From assembly GCA_030829675.1 (NCBI GenBank), contig JAURAE010000001.1:1-64000 (forward strand): a DNA stretch of 64,000 nt. The letters run 5' to 3'. Of this stretch, positions 27,218-36,767 are shown piece after piece (within the stretch, counting starts at the first letter, position 1; the number at the start of each line of letters is the position of its first letter). A program made the position numbers and the translations under genes. Under the pieces are notes generated by a model, which ran no database searches, was not told the origin of the DNA, and saw nothing but the letters and a program-made list of their open reading frames with translations. The DNA comes from Schleiferiaceae bacterium (GTDB lineage: Bacteria > Bacteroidota > Bacteroidia > Flavobacteriales > Schleiferiaceae).

Positions 27218-28795
27218 ATGTTTGAGTTTAGTACTAAAGCAAAACAACTGGCAATCGGCCTAACCGTAGTAGGAGCAATCCTATGGGTCGTAGGATTTGC
27301 CATGAATGGATCATCTTCTCACGAAGCGGATCACGGACACGATGCACATGCAACCGAAATGCATGCTGATGCTGGTCATGACGCACATGCTGAAGAAGCA
27401 CACGATGCACATGCTGAAGCTGGTCATGATGCACACGCTGAAGAAGCGCACGATGCGCACGCTGAAGCTGGTCATGACGCACATGTTGAAGGAGCGCACG
27501 ACGTTCACGGTCACGAAGCACATGCTGAACACGAAAATGACTATCCTGGCGAGGCTCACGCAGCTATGATAGAGTCTAGTTACGAGTCAGATCGTGCTGA
27601 AGAGGCTCACGCTGACCACGGTCACGAATCGCACGCTGAGGAGGCACACGATGCACATGGGGCAGAAGCACACGATGCACATGCTGAACACGCGCATCAC
27701 CAACAACAAAACCGCCCATGGAGTGCATTGTATGTGGCAGCGATTTTCTTTTTGGGACTGGGACTAGGACAATTGTTCTTCCTTGGGATTCAATACATTG
27801 CCCAAGCAGGTTGGTCTGCTGGTTTGTTGCGTGTGATGGAGGCACAAGCCTTTACTATCATCATTCCGTTGATTGTAATCGCATTGATCTCGTTCTTAGG
27901 TCTGGCTCATGTCCACCACATGTTCCACTGGATGGTAGAAGGCATTAATATCGAAGGCCACGAGAACTATGACGAAATTATCGCAGGTAAGCGTGGTTTC
28001 TTGAACCCTACATTCTTCATCATCCGTGTGTTGGTGTATATCGGTGGATGGGTTTGGGCAGCGCGTATGTTGCGTAAAAACTCTTTGCTTTCAGATAGCG
28101 GAGACGGCGTAGAGATGTGGAAGAGAAACCGCAAAGTAGGTGCCATTTTCACGGTATTCTATGCGGTGACATCATCTACTTCTGCTTGGGATTTGATCAT
28201 GAGCATTGATACACACTGGTTCTCTACACTATTTGGTTGGTACACGTTTGCCGGTATGTTCGTGAGCTCTTTCGCTGCGACTATTCTAGTTACCCTGTAC
28301 CTAAAGTCTAAAGGCTTATTAGAATGGGTGAACGATAACCACATTCATGACTTAGGTAAGTTCATGTTCGCGTTCTCAGTTTTCTGGACCTACTTATGGT
28401 TCTCTCAGTTCGTATTGATCTGGTATGCGAACATTCCTGAGGAAGTAACGTACTACATGCAGCGTTGGGACCAGTACAAAGTACCGTTCTTCACTATGTT
28501 GTCTTTGAACTTCATCTTCCCTGTGCTTGCTATCTTAAGCCGTCCTGCGAAGCGTGTTCCAGGTACCTTGGTAATGGCAGCGGTGTTCGTATTGGTTGGT
28601 CACTACATGGACCACTACGTAATGATCATGCCAGGAACGGTAGGTGATCAGTACGGATTTGGATTAGTAGAATTGGGTCCAATTCTATTCTTCGCTGGTC
28701 TATTCATCTATGTGATGTTGAGCAACCTTGCGAAAGCACCATTGTTGCACAAGAATCATCCTATGATAGTTGAATCAAAGCACTTCCAACAATAA
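27218..28795 (+). CDS. actF: Alternative Complex III subunit F, NrfD-like, with a histidine-rich insertion
   Basis: 525 residues; homologous to ActC with about ten helices and needed for the membrane part of the complex. What is odd is residues 35-161, between the first helix (about 10-28) and the second (about 168-190): 32 histidines in 127 residues plus many Asp, Glu and Ala, built of HDAHAEEA/HDAHAEAG units. Such a module could bind metal ions or buffer protons; this is inference. After it the protein is ordinary, with MFHWMVEGIN and DLGKFMFAFSVFWTYLWFSQ-type helices. The side of the membrane on which the insertion lies cannot be decided from sequence. Confidence 0.95.
   Translation: MFEFSTKAKQLAIGLTVVGAILWVVGFAMNGSSSHEADHGHDAHATEMHADAGHDAHAEEAHDAHAEAGHDAHAEEAHDAHAEAGHDAHVEGAHDVHGHEAHAEHENDYPGEAHAAMIESSYESDRAEEAHADHGHESHAEEAHDAHGAEAHDAHAEHAHHQQQNRPWSALYVAAIFFLGLGLGQLFFLGIQYIAQAGWSAGLLRVMEAQAFTIIIPLIVIALISFLGLAHVHHMFHWMVEGINIEGHENYDEIIAGKRGFLNPTFFIIRVLVYIGGWVWAARMLRKNSLLSDSGDGVEMWKRNRKVGAIFTVFYAVTSSTSAWDLIMSIDTHWFSTLFGWYTFAGMFVSSFAATILVTLYLKSKGLLEWVNDNHIHDLGKFMFAFSVFWTYLWFSQFVLIWYANIPEEVTYYMQRWDQYKVPFFTMLSLNFIFPVLAILSRPAKRVPGTLVMAAVFVLVGHYMDHYVMIMPGTVGDQYGFGLVELGPILFFAGLFIYVMLSNLAKAPLLHKNHPMIVESKHFQQ
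27374..27517 (+). repeat. 48-base tandem repeat coding for histidine-rich units in actF
   Basis: Three consecutive 48-base units (27374, 27422, 27470). Units 1 and 2 encode the same 16 residues (GHDAHAEEAHDAHAEA) and differ at five third-codon positions only; unit 3 has diverged (GHDAHVEGAHDVHGHE). A related but irregular His-rich stretch follows at about 27608-27703. Confidence 0.9.
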
Positions 28796-28815
28796 TCTAG
28801 AAAAGAGACTAAAGA

Positions 28816-29841
28816 ATGAATACAGTTTCAATTATCGTTTTAGTAGTTCTAGCTATCCTCACCTTGGTGCAGGTAATGCGCATCTCTGAAGTATCTTCAG
28901 AAATCCAAGGTGGTAAGGACAATGAGGTAAGCGAAAAGGACAATGATACCCAAGGACGATTGATGTTCTTCGTAGGTATGGGTTTCGTTATTAGTGTAGT
29001 GGTGATGTACATCAAATGGGGTCCCCTTAGTCTACCTGAACCGGCTTCAGAGCATGGTTCAGAGATTGATGGATTATGGAACCTTAGTATGTTGATCATC
29101 AACATCGTGTTCTTTATTGTACAGCCTATTTTATTCTACTTTGCCTACAAATACAGAGGTAAGAAAGGCACTAAAGCCGTTCACTTCGCCCACAATAATA
29201 AATTAGAGTTGTTTTGGACCGTAGTCCCTGCGTTGGCGCTAGCCGTATTGATCATATGGGGTCTGAATGTTTGGAGTACTTTAATGATGCCAGAAAACGA
29301 TGAAGAGCCTATCGTCATTGAACTATATGCACAACAGTTCAATTGGACCGTTCGTTACAGTGGTAGTGATAATGCATTAGGATTCGCTTCTGTATACGAT
29401 ATCGAAGGTGCTAACATCGTGGGTGTAGATACTCAAGATGCGGCTTCAGCAGATGATATCGTGACCAAGGAATTGCACTTGCCAGTAGGAAAGCCCGTAT
29501 TGTTCCAGTTCCGTTCACAGGATGTAATCCACTCGGCTTACTTCCCGCACTTCCGTGCTCAGATGAACTGTGTGCCTGGAGCGACCACCAACTTCCAGTT
29601 CACACCGACGATCACAACCGCTGAAATTCGTCAGAACAAAGATGTAAAAAGACATGTTGAAGAGGTAAATGCCATCCGTGCCGCCAAAGGTGAGGACGTA
29701 TGGGATTTCAACTACGTACTGCTTTGTAATAAGATTTGTGGAGCAGCACACTACAACATGCAAATGGATATTATCGTAGAGACCGAGGATGAATACAATG
29801 CTTGGTTGAACGAACAGAAAACCGTCGCTGAGACTTTGTAA
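28816..29841 (+). CDS. coxB: Cytochrome c oxidase subunit II
   Basis: 341 residues. Two extra N-terminal helices (about 4-21 and 49-66), then the usual two helices of subunit II (about 88-110 and 131-153) and a periplasmic cupredoxin domain. The binuclear CuA ligands are intact: His239, Cys304, Cys308, His312 and Met315 (CNKICGAAHYNM). It takes electrons from the Alternative Complex III cytochromes. Its position just behind actF supports a complex III-oxidase supercomplex. Confidence 0.95.
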   Translation: MNTVSIIVLVVLAILTLVQVMRISEVSSEIQGGKDNEVSEKDNDTQGRLMFFVGMGFVISVVVMYIKWGPLSLPEPASEHGSEIDGLWNLSMLIINIVFFIVQPILFYFAYKYRGKKGTKAVHFAHNNKLELFWTVVPALALAVLIIWGLNVWSTLMMPENDEEPIVIELYAQQFNWTVRYSGSDNALGFASVYDIEGANIVGVDTQDAASADDIVTKELHLPVGKPVLFQFRSQDVIHSAYFPHFRAQMNCVPGATTNFQFTPTITTAEIRQNKDVKRHVEEVNAIRAAKGEDVWDFNYVLLCNKICGAAHYNMQMDIIVETEDEYNAWLNEQKTVAETL

Positions 29842-29854
29842 TTAAGACCTAACA

Positions 29855-31660
29855 ATGAGTACTATGTCAACGAAATCGACAGAAAACCCTCACTTTCAAG
29901 ATCACTTGATGGAGCACCATCACAAAGAGAACTTCTTCACGAAGTACATCTTTACGATGGATCACAAAATGATTGGTAAGCAATTCTTGGTAACCGGTAT
30001 GTTCATGGGAATCATCGGTGTGATGATGTCTATGCTCTTCCGTTTGGAATTGGCATACCCGGAACAGAGCTTCCCTATCCTCGAATTTTTCCTTGGTAAA
30101 TGGGCACCGGATGGAGTAATGAGCCCAGACATGTACCTAGCCTTGGTAACCATCCACGGTACGATCATGGTCTTCTTTGTATTGACTGCTGGTCTTTCGG
30201 GTACATTCTCGAACTTGTTGATTCCATTACAGATAGGTGCCCGTGATATGGCATCAGGTTTCTTGAACGCCTTGTCTTACTGGTTCTTTGCAATGAGCTC
30301 TGTAGTAATGGTGGTTTCATTGTTTGTAGAATCAGGTCCTGCTTCAGCAGGTTGGACGGTATATCCACCTCTATCAGCATTGCCGCAGGCAATGCCAGGT
30401 TCTGGCGCGGGTATGACGCTATGGTTGATCTCCATGACTCTGTTCATCGTAGGTTCACTATTGGGTTCTTTGAATTACATCGTAACCGTATTGAACATGC
30501 GTACCAAAGGAATGAGCATGACTCGTCTTCCTTTGACTATTTGGGCATTCTTCGTAACAGCAGTACTGGGTGTACTTTCGTTCCCAGTATTGTTGAGCGC
30601 AGCGTTGCTTTTGATGTTCGACCGATTGTTAGGTACCTCATTCTACTTGAGTGATATCTTCATGGGCGGTGAGGTATTGAGCTACAGCGGTGGTTCACCG
30701 GTATTGTACCAGCACTTGTTCTGGTTCCTCGGTCACCCAGAGGTATATATCATCCTCCTACCTGCATTGGGTATTTCATCTGAAGTAATTGCGACCAACT
30801 CGCGTAAGCCGATCTTCGGTTACCGCGCGATGGTAGGTTCGATCTTGGCTATTGCCTTCTTGAGCTTCATCGTATGGGGTCACCACATGTTCATAACGGG
30901 TATGAACCCGTTCCTAGGTTCTGTATTTACTTTTACGACATTGTTGATTGCCATTCCATCAGCAGTGAAGGCCTTTAACTATATCACCACCCTTTGGAAA
31001 GGTAATATTCAGTACACACCAGCGATGATGTTCTCTATCGGTTTGGTAAGTACGTTCGTTACTGGTGGTTTGACTGGGGTAATCCTCGGGGATAGCGCTC
31101 TTGACATCAACGTTCACGATACTTACTTCGTGGTGGCTCACTTCCATATCGTAATGGGTCTTAGTGCAATCTTCGGTATGTTCGCAGGGGTTTACCACTG
31201 GTTCCCTAAGATGTATGGCCGTATGATGAACAAGTCAATGGGTTATGCGCACTTCTGGTTGACATTCATTACCGCTTATGGTGTATTCTTCCCGATGCAC
31301 TTCTTGGGTATGGCTGGTCTTCCACGTCGTTACTACAGCAACACCGCATTCCCTATGTTCGACAACCTAGCGGATATCAACGTATTGATCACGTACTTCG
31401 CGATCATCGGTGGTATTGCTCAGTTGATCTTCATCTTCAACTTCTTCTATAGTATTTGGAGAGGTCCTAAGGCACCTCAGAATCCATGGAAGGCGAATTC
31501 ATTGGAGTGGACTACTCCAGTAGAGCACTTACACGGAAACTGGCCTGGAGAGATCCCAGTGGTACACCGTTGGGCGTACGACTACTCTAAGCCGGGTGCA
31601 GAGGAAGACTTCATTCCGCAAAACGTGCCGCTCGCAGAAGGCGAGGAAAGCGGCCACTAA
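29855..31660 (+). CDS. coxA: Cytochrome c oxidase subunit I
   Basis: Catalytic heme-copper subunit that reduces O2 and pumps protons. 601 residues, about twelve helices. Seen: [10 protein letters not shown] (low-spin heme ligand), [17 protein letters not shown] with the CuB His and the Tyr of the His-Tyr pair, [11 protein letters not shown] with two more CuB histidines, and [13 protein letters not shown] with the ligands of both hemes. The Glu in GHPEVY marks the A1-type proton channel. Last gene of the operon; a terminator follows. Confidence 0.97.
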   Translation: MSTMSTKSTENPHFQDHLMEHHHKENFFTKYIFTMDHKMIGKQFLVTGMFMGIIGVMMSMLFRLELAYPEQSFPILEFFLGKWAPDGVMSPDMYLALVTIHGTIMVFFVLTAGLSGTFSNLLIPLQIGARDMASGFLNALSYWFFAMSSVVMVVSLFVESGPASAGWTVYPPLSALPQAMPGSGAGMTLWLISMTLFIVGSLLGSLNYIVTVLNMRTKGMSMTRLPLTIWAFFVTAVLGVLSFPVLLSAALLLMFDRLLGTSFYLSDIFMGGEVLSYSGGSPVLYQHLFWFLGHPEVYIILLPALGISSEVIATNSRKPIFGYRAMVGSILAIAFLSFIVWGHHMFITGMNPFLGSVFTFTTLLIAIPSAVKAFNYITTLWKGNIQYTPAMMFSIGLVSTFVTGGLTGVILGDSALDINVHDTYFVVAHFHIVMGLSAIFGMFAGVYHWFPKMYGRMMNKSMGYAHFWLTFITAYGVFFPMHFLGMAGLPRRYYSNTAFPMFDNLADINVLITYFAIIGGIAQLIFIFNFFYSIWRGPKAPQNPWKANSLEWTTPVEHLHGNWPGEIPVVHRWAYDYSKPGAEEDFIPQNVPLAEGEESGH

Positions 31661-31684
31661 GGAAAAGCTTTGTAAAACTCAGGT

Positions 31685-31713
31685 CCCCTTGTCGCTCGGC
31701 AAGGGGATTTTTT
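31685..31713 (+). terminator. Terminator of the act-cox operon
   Basis: CCCCTTG-TCGCTCGG-CAAGGGG then ATTTTTT: a seven-pair stem and T-run right after coxA. Confidence 0.92.
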
Positions 31714-31731
31714 ATGCTATTTTGTAGTACT

Positions 31732-32760
31732 ATGAACGAGCATCTCGATCCGACAGGATCACATCTTTCGAACACCGAGCGCGAGATAGAGCGCAAGCTT
31801 CGCCCCTTGAGTTTTGACGACTTTACTGGGCAGGCTGCGGTATTGGAAAACCTCAAGATTTTTGTCGAGGCGGCCAAGATGCGCGATGAAGCTATGGACC
31901 ACGTACTGCTTCACGGCCCTCCGGGGTTGGGAAAAACCACCTTATCTTATATTTTGGCCAACGAATTAGGCGTGGGTATCAAGGTGACTTCAGGTCCTGT
32001 ATTGGATAAGCCAAGCGATCTCGCCGGGTTATTGACAGGTTTGCAGCCAAATGATGTCTTGTTCATTGATGAAATCCACAGATTGTCGCCAGTGATCGAG
32101 GAGTACCTCTACAGTGCGATGGAGGATTTCAAAATAGATATTATGATTGATTCGGGACCAAGTGCGCGGAGCGTGCAAATAGGCCTGAATCCGTTTACCC
32201 TTATCGGCGCTACCACGCGCTCGGGTTTGCTTACGGCGCCGCTACGAGCACGCTTTGGAATCAATGCCCGCTTGGAGTATTATGATGTGGAGCTGCTGAG
32301 CACAATTGTGGATCGATCGGCTGAAATATTGGATGTTCCTACGGACTATGAAGCTGCTATAAGGATTGCGAGCCGTTCGCGTGGTACTCCCCGTATTGCC
32401 AATGCTCTGTTGCGCCGCGTGCGTGACTTTGCGATGGTCAAGGGAAATGGCACCATTGATGTCGAGATTGCTGAGTTTGGTCTCAATGCCCTGAACGTGG
32501 ACAGTAGTGGTCTGGACGAAATGGATAACAAAATCCTGAATGTCTTGATCGATAACTTTGCTGGTGGTCCGGTTGGATTGAATACCCTCAGCACCGCAAT
32601 CGGAGAACAGTCAGAGACTATAGAGGAGGTTTATGAGCCGTACCTCATCAAGGAAGGCTTTATCATGCGTACCCCGCGCGGACGTATGGTCACAGAGAAG
32701 GCCTATCACCACCTTGGAAAGAACAGCAAAGGTAAGGGGTCGACAGGATCCTTATTTTAA
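31732..32760 (+). CDS. ruvB: Holliday junction branch migration ATPase RuvB
   Basis: Hexameric AAA+ motor that drives branch migration with RuvA. 342 residues from ATG 31732; an in-frame ATG at 31714 overlaps the terminator T-run and adds nothing conserved. Seen: Walker [11 protein letters not shown] (61-70), Walker B FIDEIHRL, sensor GATTRSGLL and the C-terminal winged-helix region ending [16 protein letters not shown]. ruvA lies 6.8 kb away, ahead of sprA. queG follows after three bases. Confidence 0.97.
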   Translation: MNEHLDPTGSHLSNTEREIERKLRPLSFDDFTGQAAVLENLKIFVEAAKMRDEAMDHVLLHGPPGLGKTTLSYILANELGVGIKVTSGPVLDKPSDLAGLLTGLQPNDVLFIDEIHRLSPVIEEYLYSAMEDFKIDIMIDSGPSARSVQIGLNPFTLIGATTRSGLLTAPLRARFGINARLEYYDVELLSTIVDRSAEILDVPTDYEAAIRIASRSRGTPRIANALLRRVRDFAMVKGNGTIDVEIAEFGLNALNVDSSGLDEMDNKILNVLIDNFAGGPVGLNTLSTAIGEQSETIEEVYEPYLIKEGFIMRTPRGRMVTEKAYHHLGKNSKGKGSTGSLF

Positions 32761-32763
32761 ACG

Positions 32764-33687
32764 ATGGATCGTTCGCGAGCCACGGCCATTATTAAGCGAC
32801 TTGCTAAGGAGCAGGGCTTCATGGCTTGCGGTATTTCTAAAGCAGGATTTTTAGAGGAAGAAGCTACCGGGCTGGAGCAATGGCTTAAGCATGGCTACCA
32901 TGGAGAAATGTCTTGGATGGAAAATCACTTTGATGAGCGATTGGATCCAAGGAAATTGGTGCCAGGCGCGAAGTCTGTGATTAGTGTGCTCTTGAATTAT
33001 TACCCGGAAGAAGGCCAAGTGGATGGTGCTCCCAAGATTTCTAAATATGCCTATGGACGGGATTATCATAAGGTGATTCGCGGGAAGCTCAAGCGAATGT
33101 TGGCCGGAATTCACGACGAAATAGGCCAAGTGCATGGGCGGGGTTTTGTGGACAGTGCTCCCGTTATGGATCGGGCATGGGCCCGAAGAAGTGGCCTTGG
33201 GTGGATAGGCAAGCACAGTTTGCTGTTGAGCAAAAAGGCGGGGAGTTTCTATTTTATTGGGGAATTGATTGTCGATTTAGAATTGGACCCAGATGGACCC
33301 AGTACAGATCACTGCGGCAGTTGCACCGCGTGTATGGATGCATGCCCAACGGATGCCATTGTATCGCCGACGCTAGTCGATAGCAACAAGTGCATCAGTT
33401 ATTTGACCATTGAATATAAAAAAGCCTTGCCCACGGAGTTTCAGGATAAGATGGAGCAGTGGGTGTATGGATGTGATATCTGCCAGGACGTTTGTCCGTG
33501 GAACCGATTCTCCTCGCCACACCAGGAGCCGGATTTCAACATGCGAGAAGCTATCGGGAAAAACGGTTGGCAGGAGTGGGAAGAAATTACCCACGAACTC
33601 TGGGAGGAAATCATGCAAGGTTCAGCCATTCGCAGAACTGGCTACGAAGGCTTCAAAAGAAATTTGAGTTTTTCGAAAAAGGATTAG
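32764..33687 (+). CDS. queG: Epoxyqueuosine reductase
   Basis: Cobalamin-dependent enzyme that performs the last step of queuosine synthesis in tRNA. 307 residues, the short form without the C-terminal HEAT extension. Seen: N-terminal [11 protein letters not shown] and [13 protein letters not shown], then two [4Fe-4S] motifs, [12 protein letters not shown] near residue 184 and [11 protein letters not shown] near 236. Probably co-transcribed with ruvB. The stop interlocks with the convergent Omp28-like gene (TTAG). Confidence 0.95.
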   Translation: MDRSRATAIIKRLAKEQGFMACGISKAGFLEEEATGLEQWLKHGYHGEMSWMENHFDERLDPRKLVPGAKSVISVLLNYYPEEGQVDGAPKISKYAYGRDYHKVIRGKLKRMLAGIHDEIGQVHGRGFVDSAPVMDRAWARRSGLGWIGKHSLLLSKKAGSFYFIGELIVDLELDPDGPSTDHCGSCTACMDACPTDAIVSPTLVDSNKCISYLTIEYKKALPTEFQDKMEQWVYGCDICQDVCPWNRFSSPHQEPDFNMREAIGKNGWQEWEEITHELWEEIMQGSAIRRTGYEGFKRNLSFSKKD

Positions 33688-34517
33688 TCCACCGGGACTT
33701 CAATAACCTGCAGAATGCGGTAATTGTCCGGGTTGAAAACGTAGACTACAATCGCAGCATTGCTTTGCACCCAATCTGTGTTCCACGCCAAGGTATATGT
33801 GCCGCTCAGGGTATCTCCGGGAACCATTGGACTAGTGCCGAAACTGGTGCCCCAAGTATCAGTCACATAATCACGCAGCACATTCATGTGTACGTAATCT
33901 GGATCGCGGGTGTCGTCCGGCATAAGCTGCGGACTAACGATGTTGCTTTCCTTTACCAATACCACAATTTTTAAATCATGGAGCAGGCTCGCTTGCGGAA
34001 ACCCTAGGGCGCTTACGTTGAGTTGGCCTGAGGTAATGGAGGCAGAGGCTTCGAGGGCTATGCGCAAGGTGCTGTCCATAGCTTCGGCACTCAATGTTGG
34101 CCAGTTCGCGTAGTTCGACCAGTGGCCATTTCCTGATGCAGTCCAATTCTCTCTGTTGACCATGCCTACCGGGAGGAAATTGGTCCCAAAGAAATTTTGG
34201 ACAGCCTTACCCTCTTGGGTGGTGAAATCTGTCGGATAGTCAGTGCTGGTGCCGGTAAAATTTCCCGGACCTGCGTGAATGGCTAACCCAATGATGCGAT
34301 CATTTCCAAAGGCGTCAACGAGATTGGCGATTTCCTTCGAGGCCTTGGGGCAGTTCTTACAACGATGCCCTGTAAAGTCCTCGATGAGCACGTTGCGGCG
34401 CTGCTCAGAGCTTGTAGTATCAATGGTTCCACCTTTGAAAGGCTGGTCCACAACATCACATTGCGGTGTGAGGAACAGCAAAGAAAGTAAGGCAGAAAAT
34501 GCGAAGAGTTTTCTCAT
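33684..34517 (-). CDS. Omp28-related secreted thioredoxin-fold protein
   Basis: 277 residues. Signal sequence with a possible lipid-attachment cysteine (FLTPQC, Cys20). The body matches the Omp28-related family: a thioredoxin-like start [16 protein letters not shown] with Cys53 and Cys56, then a beta-rich C-terminal part. Third gene of a leftward unit with the TlpA-like protein and the DUF6029 barrel, two bases behind the latter. Oxidoreductase activity is inferred from the CxxC only. Confidence 0.82.
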   Translation of the reverse strand: MRKLFAFSALLSLLFLTPQCDVVDQPFKGGTIDTTSSEQRRNVLIEDFTGHRCKNCPKASKEIANLVDAFGNDRIIGLAIHAGPGNFTGTSTDYPTDFTTQEGKAVQNFFGTNFLPVGMVNRENWTASGNGHWSNYANWPTLSAEAMDSTLRIALEASASITSGQLNVSALGFPQASLLHDLKIVVLVKESNIVSPQLMPDDTRDPDYVHMNVLRDYVTDTWGTSFGTSPMVPGDTLSGTYTLAWNTDWVQSNAAIVVYVFNPDNYRILQVIEVPVD

Positions 34518-34519
34518 GA

Positions 34520-36202
34520 CTAGAAGCTTGTAGTGAGGGAGAAACTAATACCGTTCGATGGCGGAACCACGCGACATACACCTCCTACACAGAAGATACC
34601 GCGTTGCTGACGTCCATAAGAAAGTTGGAACCTGCTCGTGCCCTCGGTGTAGACCACAGAGGCTAGCGGGTAGTGCAGGCGCTGCTCTGGATCTGGGTTC
34701 CCATAGTTGTAGATGTCTTGAACGCTGAAGAACCAGTGTGGAGCGATGCTATATTCCAACAAGGCCATGGCCATACTTCCACGATCGTCTTGGGTGTTGA
34801 GCCATTGCAATTCGTTGCGGAGGTAGTGGCGAGACTTGATCTTGTAAAGGCCTTCGAAAATGAAAATATTGGCGTCCAAAAGTTTCTGGTTGTCGAAATT
34901 TGAAAGGATGGCCTCATCGCCGAGCCCATCTTCTAGTACGCTGCGGTTGTAGAAGAGGTTGAGGTAGGTGGCGGTGTATTTGAAATCCTTATTGACTTTT
35001 TTGCTGACTTTCACGTTGAAGTCGTGGAAATAGGGGATATCACCGCGCAAAGATGGATCGCTGTAGTAGCCTTGTAGGGTGCGAAGGGTATCCTGCGCTG
35101 GATCGACATAATCTTTGTTAATACTTTGCGCGAGGCTGTAGTTCACGCTGAGTAATGTGCCGTATTTGCCGCCGAGTTTGGAGCCGCGCTTGAAGCGGTA
35201 ATTTGCTTCGAGTTGTATGCCTTCTTCTCCATTGATTTGAGTGGCATATTGGTAGAGGGCGGGTAGGGCGTAGGTATGAACTTGGGCCGTTGGGCTCAAG
35301 TAGTTGATCAGCATGTCTATGGTGGTTCCGTTGCGGTCGCTGCGGAAACTCATGTTGTCGATGCGCTTGGCCCCTAGGATGAGGCCTAGACCGTTTTTAC
35401 TGTAGCTCAAGTGTGTGATGAACCCGTTGCCGTCTTTGTAGATGTAGCCATTATCAGCACTTGGGTCGTTGGCTTTGTAGGCCCACTCCGCATCAAATGC
35501 CCATGCTCCTTTGATGAGTTGGGTGCGGAATCCACCGGTGGCTACATTTTCTGGAAGCACCAAGAATGGGTCATTGCCGCGCTGGTATTTACTGATGAAA
35601 GAGCCGCCTAATGTCCAGGTGATGTTTTTGTCGGCCAATTTTTGTGAGCGCTCAGTTAAATTGATTTCTGTATCAAAACCGCGAACGACTCCTGGGCTTT
35701 TTTCAAAGTAGAAACGCTGGCGGCCCAACACTCCTTTCAGGTATACGCCTTTGGCGGGATTTGCTTTAATGCGGACTCCATCCATGGCGTTATCGTAGCC
35801 TAGGCCACGTTCTTCATAGGAACGGAAAACCATCCCCGAACCGAATTGCTCGTAAAAGCTTCCTACCGTGATGTCGAGGTTATCTTGTTTGAATCTTAAA
35901 AATCTGTAGGTGATACCCTCGCCGCGATACCCTTCTGGGAAACCGAGCATGACATTCTGGTAATTCTCGTAGCGTAGCCCGGCAGAAAAATCGCCATCCG
36001 TATAGACGAAATTTGCGTAGCCTTGACCTAAGAATCGCTCGTCTGGATAGAACTCTCCAGTGGGGTCAATGTTCTCATCGCGGAGGTACCATTGGCCGTC
36101 GAGTTGGAAGTTTCCATGGAGTTGACCGCCGAATTGGTCCTGCGCACTTAAAGAAAGTGAGCCTAAAACTATGGCGCCTACGAGAAATTTGTTGCCCATC
36201 AT
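34520..36202 (-). CDS. DUF6029 family outer membrane beta-barrel protein
   Basis: 560 residues; signal peptide ending near LSLSAQDQ. The rest has the pattern of a large outer membrane barrel: many aromatic-ended strands, GNFQLDGQWYL near the front, RFLRFKQDNLDITVGSFYEQ-like strands and a C-terminal SFSLTTSF ending in Phe. Matches DUF6029, a Bacteroidota-specific family of unknown function. It starts inside the stop of the TlpA-like gene (TAATG). A second in-frame ATG follows at 36199. Confidence 0.82.
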   Translation of the reverse strand: MMGNKFLVGAIVLGSLSLSAQDQFGGQLHGNFQLDGQWYLRDENIDPTGEFYPDERFLGQGYANFVYTDGDFSAGLRYENYQNVMLGFPEGYRGEGITYRFLRFKQDNLDITVGSFYEQFGSGMVFRSYEERGLGYDNAMDGVRIKANPAKGVYLKGVLGRQRFYFEKSPGVVRGFDTEINLTERSQKLADKNITWTLGGSFISKYQRGNDPFLVLPENVATGGFRTQLIKGAWAFDAEWAYKANDPSADNGYIYKDGNGFITHLSYSKNGLGLILGAKRIDNMSFRSDRNGTTIDMLINYLSPTAQVHTYALPALYQYATQINGEEGIQLEANYRFKRGSKLGGKYGTLLSVNYSLAQSINKDYVDPAQDTLRTLQGYYSDPSLRGDIPYFHDFNVKVSKKVNKDFKYTATYLNLFYNRSVLEDGLGDEAILSNFDNQKLLDANIFIFEGLYKIKSRHYLRNELQWLNTQDDRGSMAMALLEYSIAPHWFFSVQDIYNYGNPDPEQRLHYPLASVVYTEGTSRFQLSYGRQQRGIFCVGGVCRVVPPSNGISFSLTTSF

Positions 36203-36705
36203 TAATGGCTTGGTGTTCTACCTGCAGCAACTTCTTCAACGACTTCTGCCAAGTGCTCTTCGTCTCCGGGCGAATAACCGCTATGCTTCCAAACCACCTC
36301 GCCTGCGCTGTTGAGTACGAGGGTAAAAGGCACGTTCACGATGCCTAGGTTGCGTTTTAGGTCTTGGTTCTCGTCTAGAAGTACGGTGTACTCCCATCCC
36401 TGCCCTTGCACGAGCGGGGCGACACGCGAAGAATTACGGGTATCGTCGATACTTACAGCCAAAACTTTCATGTTTACCTCATCTTCTAAATCGATGGCGT
36501 AATCCATAAAGGCATTGAGCTCTTTAATACACGGCTTACACCACGTCGCCCAGAAACTGATGACCGTAGGACCGTCGTGGTTGATTTGGCTTAGGATATC
36601 TACTTGTTTCCCGTCTAGGGTCTTCAATGTAGTGCTTGGTAATTCTTGTGCAACTAGAGCGGTAGTGGCAACGAATAGGCTTAGGGCAGTGAATAGGTTC
36701 TTCAT
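36202..36705 (-). CDS. TlpA-like thiol:disulfide oxidoreductase, secreted
   Basis: 167 residues from ATG 36705; an in-frame ATG five codons earlier exists, but MKNLFTALSL is a normal signal start. Redoxin/TlpA domain with FWATWCKPC (Cys56, Cys59) and the cis-proline region NVPFTLVLN. Works in the periplasm, likely as a reductant for other envelope thiol proteins. First gene of the leftward TlpA-DUF6029-Omp28 unit, with a TAATG link to the second gene. A terminator on the same strand separates it from the upstream type IX cargo gene. Confidence 0.9.
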   Translation of the reverse strand: MKNLFTALSLFVATTALVAQELPSTTLKTLDGKQVDILSQINHDGPTVISFWATWCKPCIKELNAFMDYAIDLEDEVNMKVLAVSIDDTRNSSRVAPLVQGQGWEYTVLLDENQDLKRNLGIVNVPFTLVLNSAGEVVWKHSGYSPGDEEHLAEVVEEVAAGRTPSH

Positions 36706-36718
36706 GTAAAGTGTATTC

Positions 36719-36746
36719 AAAAAAAACGGGGGACCGAAGTCCCCCG
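36719..36746 (-). terminator. Terminator of the 36.8-38.6 kb cargo gene
   Basis: On the minus strand ACGGGGGAC-TTCG-GTCCCCCGT, a very GC-rich stem with a TTCG tetraloop, followed by eight T. Ends the cargo transcript 14 bases before the TlpA-like start. Confidence 0.93.
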
Positions 36747-36767
36747 TAAAAATAACATTTTCTGTGC

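Noticed and set aside
27374..27517. Tandem repeats considered as a CRISPR-like array
   Set aside because: Units are contiguous with no spacers, in frame inside actF and differ synonymously.
27306..27845. Long open frames in other phases and on the minus strand across the ActF repeat
   Set aside because: They are by-products of the low-complexity repeat; composition is extreme (Met/Leu/Thr or Arg/His/Val runs) with no start signals, while the actF frame is homologous on both sides.
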